Source: Antedon mediterranea
Lineage: Eukaryota > Echinodermata > Crinoidea > Comatulida > Antedonidae
Reading direction: 5' to 3'
Assembly (NCBI RefSeq): GCF_964355755.1
Contig: NC_092680.1
Coordinates: 4,751,001-4,815,000 of the forward strand
Length of the DNA stretch: 64,000 nt
The notes beneath the pieces are model-generated. The model was not told the origin of the DNA. It did no database searches and was given only the letters and a program-made list of their open reading frames with translations. The position numbers were made by a program, and so were the translations under genes. The first letter of the stretch is position 1. Each line of letters opens with the position of its first letter. Shown here piece by piece: positions 48,277 to 60,300 of the stretch.

Positions 48277-49898
48277 ATGGGTAAACAGAATAGTAAACTA
48301 CGACCAGAGGTTTTGGTTGATCTTCGTGAAGAAACAGAATTTTCCGAAACTGAGCTTCAAGAATGGTACAAGGGATTCCTCAAAGGTACTGTACACCTAA
48401 TCTCATCACAAGTGCCAATATAATTGTACTGATTTGCCTACCAAATTTTCTGTTACTGCAAGCCCATTTATTTTTATTCATCCAGTATTTAAACAGAAGG
48501 GTTCAAGCCTCACTTGCTCCATAATTCTGGTGATAGAACAAGTCTTCTCGGATAAGGACTATAAACCGTAGGTCCAGTGTACACATCTAGCTCATGTGAA
48601 ATTTGAAGAACCTAGTACATCTTTCGAGATGAGTAGAGGGTTACCCCGGTGTACTTACACACACACACACAGCCACTGTCAAACACAGCCACTGATTATA
48701 ACTAGGCCCCCTGGGAGAACAGTCTTTGATTTGAGGCTACCCAGTTAGAAATAAAGAAATAATAATGATAAATAACTAAATCTATTTTATCTCTCTAGAT
48801 TGCCCAAGCGGCAGACTGACAGTTGAAGAATTCAAAAAGATATATGGTAATTTCTTTCCATATGGTGACGCATCCAAATTTGCAGAGCACGTATTCCGCA
48901 CATTTGATCAGAACAATGATGGATCAATCGATTTTCGAGAGTTCATCTGTGCTTTGAGTGTGACCTCTCGTGGCAATCTTGAGCAGAAACTAAAGTGGGC
49001 CTTCTCTATGTATGACCTCGATAGTAACGGTTTCATATCAAGACAAGAAATGTTAGAAATAGTACGGGTAAGTATCAGTTGGTTTTTTTTTTTATTACCA
49101 AATTTTTTGTACTATTTATTGTTCAGTTAAAAACAAACTACTGTAGGTCATATTTGGCATATTTATTATTATTATTGTGCTTTTGTGCTCAACAGAAAAT
49201 TTGTTTGTCCCCATTGAATACTCTTGTTTGACATACTGTACAGTATTGTGAAATTTAAATTTGTAAATCGTGCTTGACTATTATATTTTACAGAATCTAA
49301 ATTTCTATATAAAATAACATGTCTATATTACAATAGAACCCTATTAAAAAGCTTTGGGGATGTCCTCTTAATAAGAGTTCCAAAAATAATAATTAGTCTT
49401 AATGTATTTATTGACCAAAAATTGGATTGAAAAAAAAAAATTATATACTATTAAGCAAAAAATTGTCAAATTAGCTGCCATCTAATGGGTTTTTGGTTGA
49501 ATTGAATGGTTTAGTTTGTCTTTTGATAAGTGAAAACCTTTTTTTTTTTTTTCGTTTTTTTTTTCTACGGAAGGGATTAACTTTACTAAAACGGCCTATT
49601 CAGAGTCTGGATTTAATTAGCTTTTAATCTTTTTTGGTGGAACAATACAACTAAAGATAAATCACTACTGAACGTTTATGTTTCTTTTCAGGCAATTTAT
49701 AAAATGGTTGGCTCTGTAATGAAGATGCCTGAAGATGAATCAACACCAGAAAAACGAACAGACAAGATTTTCAGACAAATGGACAAGAATTCAGATGGAA
49801 AGCTTTCATTGTCAGAATTCATTGAAGGGGCTAAGAGCGATCCATCAATAGTCCGGTTACTACAGTGTGACCCTAGTGGTGGTACTTCCTTTATGTGA
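48277..49898 (+). CDS. neuronal calcium sensor, hippocalcin/neurocalcin (HPCA/HPCAL1/NCALD) type
   Basis: Exons 48277-48385, 48799-49067 and 49692-49898 give 194 residues in perfect phase; vertebrate relatives have 193. The N-terminus MGKQNSK is an N-myristoylation signal. EF-hand 1 is degenerate (CPSG, about 38-41), as in all family members. EF2 ([12 protein letters not shown], about 73), EF3 ([12 protein letters not shown], about 109) and EF4 ([12 protein letters not shown], about 157) have full Ca2+ ligands. The protein should act as a calcium-myristoyl switch at membranes in neurons. Donors and acceptors are canonical (G|GTACTG, CGG|GTAAGT, CTCTCTAG|AT, TTTTCAG|GC). Coding exon 1 starts 20 bp after an acceptor, so the 5' UTR is split. 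Intron 1 holds a SINE. It is probably a co-orthologue of the three vertebrate paralogues; I therefore give no single symbol. Confidence 0.97.
48490..48765 (+). mobile_element. SINE, forward orientation, 5' truncated
   Basis: Starts in the B-box part (AAGGGTTCAAGCCTCAC) and continues through GATAGAACAAGTCTTCTCGG, GGTCCAGTGTACACATCTAG, GAACCTAGTACATCTTTCGA and GGGTTACCCCGGTGTACTT. A (CA)n run and an A-rich end follow. It lies in intron 1 of the calcium-sensor gene. Confidence 0.8.
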
Positions 49899-50372
49899 GA
49901 AATACAGTGCAAGCTACTGTAGTAAGCATGGTTTCCAAAAAAAATTTAGTGTACAAAATCTCCTATTATTAGATTACAAAAACTACTACTATACAACCAT
50001 TAATACTTGTTTTTAAATCATTTAGTATTACACTACTGATTTGGGTATAATTTTACCCCTTTCATCAACATACATCTCACCGTACCAAACAAAGTTGCCT
50101 ATAGAGAGCGCAATTTTACATTGTTTGTGGAAATCCAATCAATTATCAAAACATTTTAATTCTGTTCGTAGACATGACAATAATGGTGGCTTCCTTTTTG
50201 CCATTAAGAATTTCCATTTAAAACAATTTATCATCATTTCTTTTTGAGACATGGAAGATGAAACATGTTTGAGAAAGAGCTTGCAATATTTAGTTGTTTG
50301 CTATTTGCAAAGACAAAATACTGGTGATTATTTCTAAAATGTGTATAAAGCTATAAAGTAGTTGTAATTTCT

Positions 50373-50407
50373 AATAAAGTTTCATTAAAATTGTCAGTGT
50401 CAATAAA
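50373..50407 (+). promoter_or_regulatory. polyadenylation signals of the calcium-sensor gene
   Basis: AATAAA at 50373-50378 and again at 50402-50407, about 480-510 bp after the stop codon. Either would give a short 3' UTR. Inferred from position only. Confidence 0.5.
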
Positions 50408-50771
50408 GATGATCCCGATATTTTGTGTCTTAAAAATTCATGATTTAAATTAGTGTGTAATTGGGAAGTACTGGCCCTCGCTAAAGTGTAGTGATCATTC
50501 AAGTGTGTATAAGAACAAAATATTTCTTTTTTTTTGGAAACCATGTTTTACCTGATAAGAAATACATACTGTCTCTTAAATCTGAACATATTATTATAAT
50601 AAAAATATAAGAGTTTGTACATTTTCAGGTTATTCAGAGGTACGACTGTACTGTAGTAAAGTTCTTTATTTTATGATTTTGTTTGTTTTATTCCAACATT
50701 TTAGTTTATTGACGAATACATTCAGATGTGTTCACAGTGTGAACTTTAACCTTATTTTCCATCATCTTAAC

Positions 50772-50924
50772 CAGGAGAAAATTCCAGTTGCCACCTGTAA
50801 GTATTAGTAACCAAATTACATGTTGTAAACTGGTTGTAACCGGTTAGAACCAACTGGAAATGTTTGAATACCAGTTTAAACTAGTAAACCAGCAACTACT
50901 ACAATTAACTGGAATTTTCTCCTG
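50772..50924. mobile_element. 153-bp palindromic TIR element
   Basis: The left arm CAGGAGAAAATTCCAGTT is a perfect 18-bp inverted match of the right arm AACTGGAATTTTCTCCTG. The interior has further nested AACTGG/CCAGTT repeats (AAACTGGTTGTAACCGGTT). Noncoding; no target duplication identified. Confidence 0.85.
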
Positions 50925-53560
50925 TGTATTGCATAATGTAAACTTGAATTTGTGAAAACATTTTAAATCATGCAGGTTTGTGTTTGTTTATAATAAATTA
51001 AGAGCAAAGGTTTTACGCACGTATTAAGAAAATAATAATACCAATAGTAAAAGCATCATACTTCATAAAGTCTCTGATGCCTTGTTTGTTTGTTATTGTA
51101 CTCGATTGTACTCTAGTAACTATTAATCTGTGTAATTCCTTTTACATTCTGGAGAATCAAATTTTTAAAGATGAATTTAGCCATCGCTATTTCTAGTATT
51201 AATTTGCTAAGTATGTACAAATAACTGATATTTTATAGTCGCAGATATTTATAAGAAAAATGTTTCTGTCTACTGTTTGGTATTATAGTATTAGTAAATT
51301 AAAATGATTTGTTATACAGAATACTTCGAGTAAATCTGCACATGAATTATACCTAATTTACTACAGTAGAACATTTTAGGACCCAGCAAAGTGCCACCTT
51401 ATGGGGTCCCCCCTGAATAGGGGTTGGCCGTAGTGTTTAAGCTTAGATACTCCTCATTTCATAGGAGGAAAGAACAGGTTGTATGTGCTTTCTAGAACAA
51501 AATGTATCATTAGGCGCTGTTTGTGAATTAGTGTTTACATTTAGTGTATTAATATTATTAGAGGTTATTATTTTTGTAGAGAAGAGTGTTAAGTAAAGAA
51601 TTTGTTTACTTTTACTATATTTTGCAGATAAATATTTTAAATAAATTTTCAATTTTGAGATATCTGCCATGAATATATATATATTCAATAAATTTGTGCT
51701 GAATACGTTGTTATTTATATTCAACTAATCACACCAGGGTAACATTTTACAAATGAGTAACATAGATCCAAGATCATCGACTGACCACATTTAAATCTGT
51801 GACTTTTCACTGAAATGGGAGTGTAAAGATAATCAATTTTTGGATTAATGTTTCTAACTTGTGTATACATGCATTTAATTCAGTATTTTTAACCTGAGAT
51901 TAAACAAAGTAGATCGAAATAATTGTTTTTACCAAAAGTTCAAATTAATAAGTATTATATGTACTGCAAGAAATGTTCAAAATGTTTATTTATGGCATTA
52001 TCAGGGTGGTAGTACACTGTAGGAATTTCAGTAGCGTACCCTCCCCACTCCCTCCCTTGGATACTGAAGCCACCTTTGCCAATTTCATCTCCTCCTGTCT
52101 GATATTCCTAGGCCTATAGAATATAGTATTTCATGTATTGTAAATTTACAGTAAACTAATGATGTTGGTTTATTATGTTTTATACAAATAGTAAGAATTT
52201 AGATCAATTTTAGTTGAATTTTAAACAAATGTTGACAAGCTTTTTACAAGTACCGTACATACAGTAGTGCTAGCCCAAATGGGTTATGGCGGTGTCATTA
52301 AAACACTGGTCATTGTACTTTATTTCATAGTACTTAGTGATGATAACATGATATTATTTTGTGTATATAACATTAGCATTTTATCTACAACCTCATATGT
52401 TGGACTGGACCTAAAATGCTTTTTACATTATTGTTGCCCAATTGATGTACAGTAGATGGTGGTGTTTTTACATAATTCGTTTATCTGTAGTTGTTAGATT
52501 TCCATGTATTGGTGGTTGTTACTTGAATCATTAGGCCATGGAAAATAGATAAGACAGTTCTCGTCAGACTTCAGCGTGCCATATTAACCCTACATCAACA
52601 AAATTCAAATTTGCTTTTTAAAGAAATAAATACAGAGACTGACAGTGAAAATAAAACTCAATACTAATTGATTACTCTTCAGGTAATTATTTTCAACAAT
52701 ATTTCTTGCCGTAATGTTTATGATCAAACTGGATCTAGGCCAGCTATGTTGCCACTACACTACACCACTGTACTGCTGACGAGGACCATACATAATGTAT
52801 TTTCCCTGGCCTTATCATAAATGTATTTGTACATTATCTTGATTATATTGAAAACATGTCTTTGTCAGCATTATTTTGTGATTTTTCCCAAGATATGATA
52901 AATATGATATTTATATATAAAAAAATAAAATTCACCTCAAATCAATTTCAAATTATATGCTGTATTAATATCTGGAATTCAATATATGGAATTTCTGTGG
53001 CTTTTGATAAAAAATAGTATTTATTTGTAGAGATAAATATAGTCACTTTACATTTTTTTTAAAGATAATTGAAAATTGCTTCGAAATATGTTTCAATATG
53101 TATCTTTCTAGTGTTGATTCATAATAGACAATTATATCAAATAATGGACCAAGAATTGCTTATATCTTTGTTTTTTTCTGTTCTTGTCTGTGTCCCTGTT
53201 TCTGCTGCCAAATAAATTCTGTAAATAACACATTATTTTTTAATACCATATGTACGGTATATTTTTACGAGCAGAAGTGTACTCATAAAAATATACTGTA
53301 TAAAATGTACCATATTTCCCTAACTAAATGTGTGGATAAAATACGGTACAGTATTTACAAATTTATACTGTATTTTGTGTAGGCTTTTCTGATAACAAAT
53401 ACCGTATTATTTCTGTCGGTTGAGGAACAACATTACAATTTGTAATCAATTTGTGGGTGAAGCGAAGTAAAAACTCAGGACAGAATGATTTCTTGTTGAA
53501 AAGCCTGCCAACAACAACATGTTTGAAAATTGATTTTTGTTCACCATCATTTATACATTT
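50925..53560. other. intergenic, mostly unremarkable
   Basis: The mate of the 38755 repeat lies at about 51362-51440. At about 53245-53430 there is a cluster of TACGGTA/TACTGTA/TACCGTA motifs. No gene supported. Confidence 0.4.
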
Positions 53561-53568
53561 CAGGGAGG

Positions 53569-53577
53569 TATAAAAAG
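53569..53577 (+). promoter_or_regulatory. possible TATA box (TATAAAAAG) before the SLC66A3-like gene
   Basis: GGTATAAAAAGG lies 288 bp before the start codon. The same place can also be read as a small exon: acceptor TTTCAG before 53564 and donor GTGCAG|GTGAAA after 53632. Both readings are unproven. Confidence 0.3.
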
Positions 53578-53856
53578 GTGCGTTGATCCCTTTCCAGCTG
53601 TGGGATTGGTGCAGGCTCTACTCCATAGTGCAGGTGAAACATCAGAGCCAAATGCAAATTCAAAATTTTTTTTTTCAAATGTTTTGAAGATAATTAAATT
53701 AAACAAAATCAGTTCTAAATTTTTAGTATATTAAATTATGTTGGTGGCAGCAAATTTTAATATCTCTGACCTCAATAAATCTCTTATAGTTTAATATCAA
53801 TACTGAATCAATATTAGTATCTTTGAACATTGTACACAATATCAGCATGGTACAAC

Positions 53857-56843
53857 ATGGAAGGAACTATTGAGTCTGGTGAAAATGATGGAATCCATAA
53901 TAGCTACTGGCCATATATCCTGACACTCTTAAACTTATATTGTATTATTCCATGTACATTTAATAAACTACCGACTGTTTGGACAATCTTTAAGTCTGGC
54001 AATATAGAAGGTGTATCGTTAAGGGCCGTACTTTTGGAAACATATTGGTAAGCTAAATCACTGTATAGTAGATTTCTGTTTAGTATTCAATGGTAATACT
54101 GTAGTTTTGACTTTGATACACTAGTACTGTGTGCTCAATAAAATAACATTATGGTATTTGATTTCATTCCCTTTACGGTAATTGCAAAAAAAACAAATGA
54201 ACTAGAAAAAATTATTGACATCAATTAAACATATCCAGTTTATTTTCAAATATTTAAAAGATGGATGTTTGATCTTTTATATACCAATATCTATGTTTTT
54301 AGTTTTTCAGCCATCCTTGTCTACAATTTTGTAAATGGGTATTCACTGCAATTATATGCCGAGTATTTATTAATTTTAATACAAGGTAGGTATATATTAT
54401 TTCAGCGTGTTTATGCAGTGTCTCCGTCTAGCATTTATTTTGTAGATTAATTTACATGAAAAAAATATGTATGTGTTTTATTTTTTATAGAAATGCTTCT
54501 GATATCTGTGATGCTGTCATACTGTGATATGCTTACTGTCGAATCTCTAGTCAAGGCCATTATGTATCCTTATTTGTATTTTTTTTGCAATTTTTTTATT
54601 TTCTTTTTCAAAAATTATATTAGGAATTTATACTGTAGAAATTGCATTGCAATAAATGCTTTTTTTTGTATTTGATGATTTGTTCTCAGGCGCTGGCAAA
54701 TCAAAACGAACATCATTTTTCATGCGACTATGCGCATGAAGATCATCGTGAAAACGAAACATTTGACGTTCGATTTTATTTGCCAGTGCCGGACCAGAAC
54801 TGTTGAAAAACCCTTAATTCAGACTATTTTGACTTCCTGGCTTTTAAAAAACTATGTACTATAGTGATGGCCCAATTAAATGGTGATACTGTTAGATTAA
54901 GATTTTTTTTTTCTCTCTTTTGCTATGGATATAATATTATGTCACCATGATATTCCGAAATAAAAAGATAAATGAAAAATTAAATTAAATTAAATAACAT
55001 ATTTTATTTTTTTCCTTGATTTATTTCAACATTTTAGATTTTTTACATGTGTGTATTTGTCTGCCTCTGGATTTGTTCCTATCAATATACTATCAATTGC
55101 AATGGTAAGAAATGCTATGGATATCACACATTTAACAATGCACTGCCAAGTTTTATACTGAATAAGGTAAAGGTATTATCATCCTCTGCGTACAGAGAAA
55201 ATTTGGATGAGGCCACTACAGACTAACGGCAACCATTAGTGCAGCCTCTACCCCGCTCAGCACACTGGGAGACAATCCCGAATAGTGTACAGAGTTCTTT
55301 AATCTGTACCAAAAGGCTTTACATCTTATTCAAAGGTAGTCTAGGTTCTATACCAAAGTTAGTAAAAAGATAAATATTTTGGCACATATGGCATTTCATA
55401 CGTATAGTTAATATGTACAGTACGTGAGCTCATAATTCCAGACTAAAATTGAAACGTCGACTGGTGCGTGCACTAAACAAGACAATAAATACAGACTAGT
55501 GGAAAGTCTAATTCAAAGGATGTGCAAGCTCTATCAATCCGAAAAGTCTACCCTGTGTCCACATACATTTTCTAGTTTCAGAGCTGATAAGTTGTGTAAA
55601 CTGTTCAGGGATTTCCTGTTAGAATTATTTTGTATTTGAACCATTAAAGAACAAATTTGTGCCATGATGAGCATGTTGATTGTTGGATGAAAACTAACAT
55701 ACCAAAACTCTCAAATTGATCTTTAATTGACAAGCATTTCATTTTGTTTCCTTTTCTTTAAACTAGGCAACCTGTCCATTAATCATACTTTACAGTCGTA
55801 TTTTATTCATCAAGGAAATGGTGAAAGTAAAGGACTCGTCGTCCATGAGTCAAGTTACCTGGATTTTGTCGGTCACAACTGGCCTCAGTAAGTTGTTTTT
55901 ACTCATTGTATTTGAACCTGTTGTCTTTCAACAAAATCCCCAATTGTAGAATCAAGGAGTTCTGATGCCCATGATGATCTTCAGGATCCTCCTGGCCCGG
56001 GAAAAGAGCACCTGATATGGGCTCCACCTAGGGTTACAGGACTTCCTATTCAATATTAATTAACAACAAAAATATGATGCACATAAGTTTACTGGTCTCC
56101 TTTTACGCAAAGGCAATGCATATGTCAACTTGACGGCCTGATTTTTTCAATTGAGAAAGGCTAACCAAAAAAGAACAAGAAGAATTACAACTTTCTTTGT
56201 CTTTTCTCACTATAGCTATAGAATTAAGCAATCTCTTCGTCTTGGACATTTCTTTAAAATTTATATTATAGTACACAGGGATGTTTTTAAATGCGCACTT
56301 TCAAACCATTGTACGATAAATCAACGACAATTAATTGTACTGTATGGTTACTTTTTTTAAATGTCAGTCAGTGTAGGCCCAATATCACAAGTACATCAAT
56401 CTACTTATACCAGAGTCAATCAGAACTATATTGTAATTAAGCTCACACAAATATTCTAATTAAAACAATTTAATTTCTTATAGGTCGCCTTATTTCAATT
56501 GCTGTAGAGACGGGAGATTCAATTGGTTAGTTAAAGTTAAATTATTTCATTGTTATATTAACTATACTGCAGTACTAATATTTGTGTGCGGGGTATTGGC
56601 AGGGCTTCATTCAGTATGGTGAACCCATTGATACAACAATCACACAGTGTTTTAACAATGCCATAGATAGCATAAATTGTCTTGATCAAGAGATTAAAAA
56701 TCACCCACACAATCACCACTTTTATATAATTTGAAATTTTCTTTTTTGCAGCAATTGGACACAATTTAATATCTGTATCTGCCAGTGCATTAGTTTTGAT
56801 AACTATCTATTATTACAAGCCAAGAAAATCAAAATCACTTTAG
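53857..56843 (+). CDS. PQ-loop-family membrane protein, SLC66A3 (PQLC3)-like
   Basis: Seven exons, 53857-54047, 54303-54385, 54491-54563, 55038-55104, 55767-55887, 56484-56525 and 56752-56843, join to 222 residues with every phase consistent. Human SLC66A3 is about 202. Hydrophobic segments are separated by short loops, including YILTLLNLYCIIPCTF, FSAILVYNFVNGYSLQ, EMLLISVMLSY, VYLSASGFVPINILSIA, SQVTWILSVTTGL and ISVSASALVLITIYYY, and a basic tail follows (KPRKSKSL). The first PQ site reads KLPTVW (Q to T) and the second is not recognisable, so the family mark is weak and the call rests on order and length. Members are multispan proteins of internal membranes; a transport substrate is not established here. 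The start is the first in-frame ATG after an acceptor-like CAG at 53846. Exon 2 uses TTTTTAG at 54302, not the CAG 8 bp later, because only this keeps phase. The exon 3 donor (AT|GTATCC) is weak. Confidence 0.85.
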
Positions 56844-57300
56844 GAATGAAATTACAAAATACAAGTTAAATTGAAAGTTATAAAACTGGTGTGTATTAGG
56901 TCTAATATTTATTTAATCTTCCTGTAAAACTATCTATAACTTTTATCTTTAACAATGTGATGTATTGATATAGTAAACAGGATTACCAAAGAAATAAGTT
57001 CATGGTTACGTCATTGACAAGATCTTTGGATTTCTATTTTTAACCAATAATAATTATTAACAGTACTAATAATTGTTATATTTATAAAGGCAGTTAATTA
57101 TATATTGTATAATCATTCATAATATACAGAATAAATATATTTAATTATTATTATAATATTTATATACTATTATGTTACAGTATGTTTACATATTAAAAAT
57201 AGAATTTTTCATATGGTGTGATGCGTGAGAAGCACTTGACATGAGATGTGGAATGTCAGGTATTGAAACATGCGTAACATTGTATTTTAAATTTATAATT
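56844..57300. other. shared 3' flank of two converging genes
   Basis: Plus-strand AATAAA at 57130-57135 could end the SLC66A3-like transcript. A minus-strand AATAAA (TTTATT at 56908-56913) could end the C8orf76-like transcript. If so, the 3' UTRs overlap by about 200 bp. Confidence 0.45.
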
Positions 57301-60300
57301 TTAAAACAGCCATGGAAAATAATGCTGTTGAAATCTAAGACCGGTCTTTTCCTGTTTGGTTTCTATTTGGGTCACCTGAACACTGCCATCATCTGTTGGT
57401 TCGTCAGTAGGCTGTGTCTTGATGCTAAATACAAGTTCTTTACAGTGCTCTTCAATATTCAGCTGAGTTACTGCATTTAAGTGTAACTTGTCAAGTTTCA
57501 GCTGTATCTACATAAATATGAAAATCAGTGTTAAATTGCATAATTGCTCAACACTCAATCAACCAGTATTTGCAATAACACTGGTCCACCGGCCAATTGC
57601 CAAAAATAAATGTCCATCCTCAAATTGAAATAACTATAACAAAATATACCTCTTTCAGCATCTTTGTAGTTTTCAGTTTTGCAAATGATGATTGACCACC
57701 TTGGAAAATTTCTAAACAGAATCTACAAAAAAGAAATATATAAAAATGTATATATACAAATCATTGACATATTATGAATGAAATAATATTAATATCAATA
57801 CAAATAGTTTCAGATATCTCTTTTTGGCAGACAATATTTATATGTTCACTTTTATTTATTATTTGTTCAGCTTCTCACCAAGATTTACATTAGTAAAGGA
57901 CGGTCCAACAGATGGTAAACACCTTTAAAACTAATTGCACAGTGGATGTGTGTGTGGACTAGTATACCAGGGTAACCACCATCTGGGTGAACTTTAAAGT
58001 GCAATTGTGCTAGATGTGTACACTGGACCTACAGTTTATAGTCCTTATCCAAAAGACTTGTTCTACCACCAGAACCATGGAGCGAAGAAGCCACGAACCC
58101 TTGCTGATGTTATGGCTACGTAATTAAGGTTCCACTGTCTTAACCGCTCGGCCAATCTTGTGCATTGCCATGCAATGATGACTTGATGAGCATGACTTGT
58201 AATGGGATTGTTATGGTCTACCTATGAGCCCGACAAGCCAGGCGATTGGAAAAGAAGGTTATTAAAATCTTCAAAGCCATACCTTGATATAAATAAAGAA
58301 GAACAGACAGTTTTTAATTGGAATTCATTCTCTTGGCTTATATCACCAGTACCAATTTGTTTTATGTTTCTTCTATATGCATCACTTAGTTTTTTCCAAA
58401 GATGAGCATTCAATGGGTGTATATCTATCCAATTCTCTAGGGTACTTATTTCACCTAAAAAACGAAAAATTGTAATAAGGTCAACAAACTATAAAATATT
58501 ATAAAAAAAAACTGATACCTATTGTTTTAATTTCTAAATATCCATTCGACTGCAAACTTTTAAAAAATCAGTTTCTTTGTGACTGCAGAATGTCGCATGT
58601 GGTAATTCTCTCTTTCTACATTAAAATCAGATCGTAAAAAGGCCATCAGGAATTTAATAATTATTAGATGGTGCCTGGCTTATTGAAAGGTTCAACCATT
58701 AGTATAATTAAATCCTGAATTTCCAGGTTTTACAGTAGGCCTCCTACTTTCTAGATCCCGTTTCTCTCGGAGTACAGTTAATAGTAAACTTAGTGCAGAG
58801 CTACGCTGGTCATCATTGTTGCTGTCATGCACCTGGAAACAGAAAAAAAAAGAAATACTGTATATCTCCTCTGGTATAATCCTACCTCTCTACAGTAGAA
58901 CACGAAATTGGGCTGAGGATTTTGGGGGGTGGGAATATGCCTGAGGAAACCCTAAATGATTCAGGGAAAAAAATGGTATGTAAATCATCTGAACCAGCTA
59001 GAGCCAGGGGCCAAAAGTAAATTGTACTGGGACTATACCCAGGGATATGCCTGTTTGTGAAATCAGACATAAAGTAGGGGGTGGGATTAGACCAGAAGTG
59101 GGATTATACCCGAGGATACATTGTAACAAACATGAATCCATGTGTTATAGGGGGTTATGTTAATTCATCGATACTTCATCTTACCATTTGTTCTGCTAAT
59201 GTCTGAGCATTCTGAAAGTCCTTTAGATAACAGCAACATCTTGCAAGTCCATCCACAAATCTTCTTCTTAATGAACTATTTTGCAACGACAATTCAAGTC
59301 CTCTTTGGTAATGCTTTTTTGCTTCTGCATACTGTTGTTTGTAAAAACATTGGTCCGCAGATAAAATCACAAATTTTGCTAGCTCTACTTTCTCTTCTGG
59401 AACAGCATGATTCTGGTCCATATACCACTATATAATATTAATAAGAATGTACTGAATTACACAATTTTTTATTATTAATAAAAATGGCATATAACGAGGT
59501 AAATACCTCAATGCTGTGTGTGACTACAGCAGGCACTACATACATAGACACAGAGAATAAGAAAAGAGAGAGAAGAGTCTGACCATGCCATGGCCCATCA
59601 TGGAGGGTACCTCCATGGACATGGTTGGTCCATGGAGAATATAAAATTAGATTTACTCCATGGTTGGTCGGACTGATGATTCTGAGAGGAGGCTGTTATG
59701 CGCGATTTGAACGATTTGCGCAATTTGAAATTGCGCAAAAAAAATCCTTGCGCAATTTGAATTGAAACATGTGTTTCAAATTGCGCAAGCAACGTATTAA
59801 ATTGCGCAAGTAATCTGCAAATTGCGCAAGGTTTTTCGACAGATTGTGAAATCATGCACACCCATATTTTTATAGTAATTTCTAAGAATGATTCAAACTT
59901 AAAGATAAATATCGCATTTCCTTATTTTAGTACTGCAAATATTGTTATAAGTTAGCATACCGTCGAAGAACCGACGAAGGGAAACGAAGCGGTGGTGTTC
60001 CACCAGGCGGGCGCGGCGCGGGCGGCCGTCTATACTACTCTAGCCTAGCTAGGGTCTGGACTACTGATACTGACTAGGTTACATGGCCTAGCTTAAACTA
60101 ATATTAAAAACTTAAAAAGTGAGTTTTAAACATTATCTTCATTGAAATGGTCTTATTTATATAATAAAATACTAAATTTTAAACTCCTCTGCCTAGGCCT
60201 AGCCTAGCCATGTATGGGAAAATTTACAGTTCGTTTTCAAATTGCGCAAAGGTGTCATATTGCGCAAGAACTATCTTGCGCAATTTACAAATTGTGCAGC

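Noticed and set aside
53564-53632. Extra upstream exon of the SLC66A3-like gene
   Set aside because: Splice-like edges exist and the frame is open, but the same bases hold a TATA-like motif and the encoded residues do not resemble the family.
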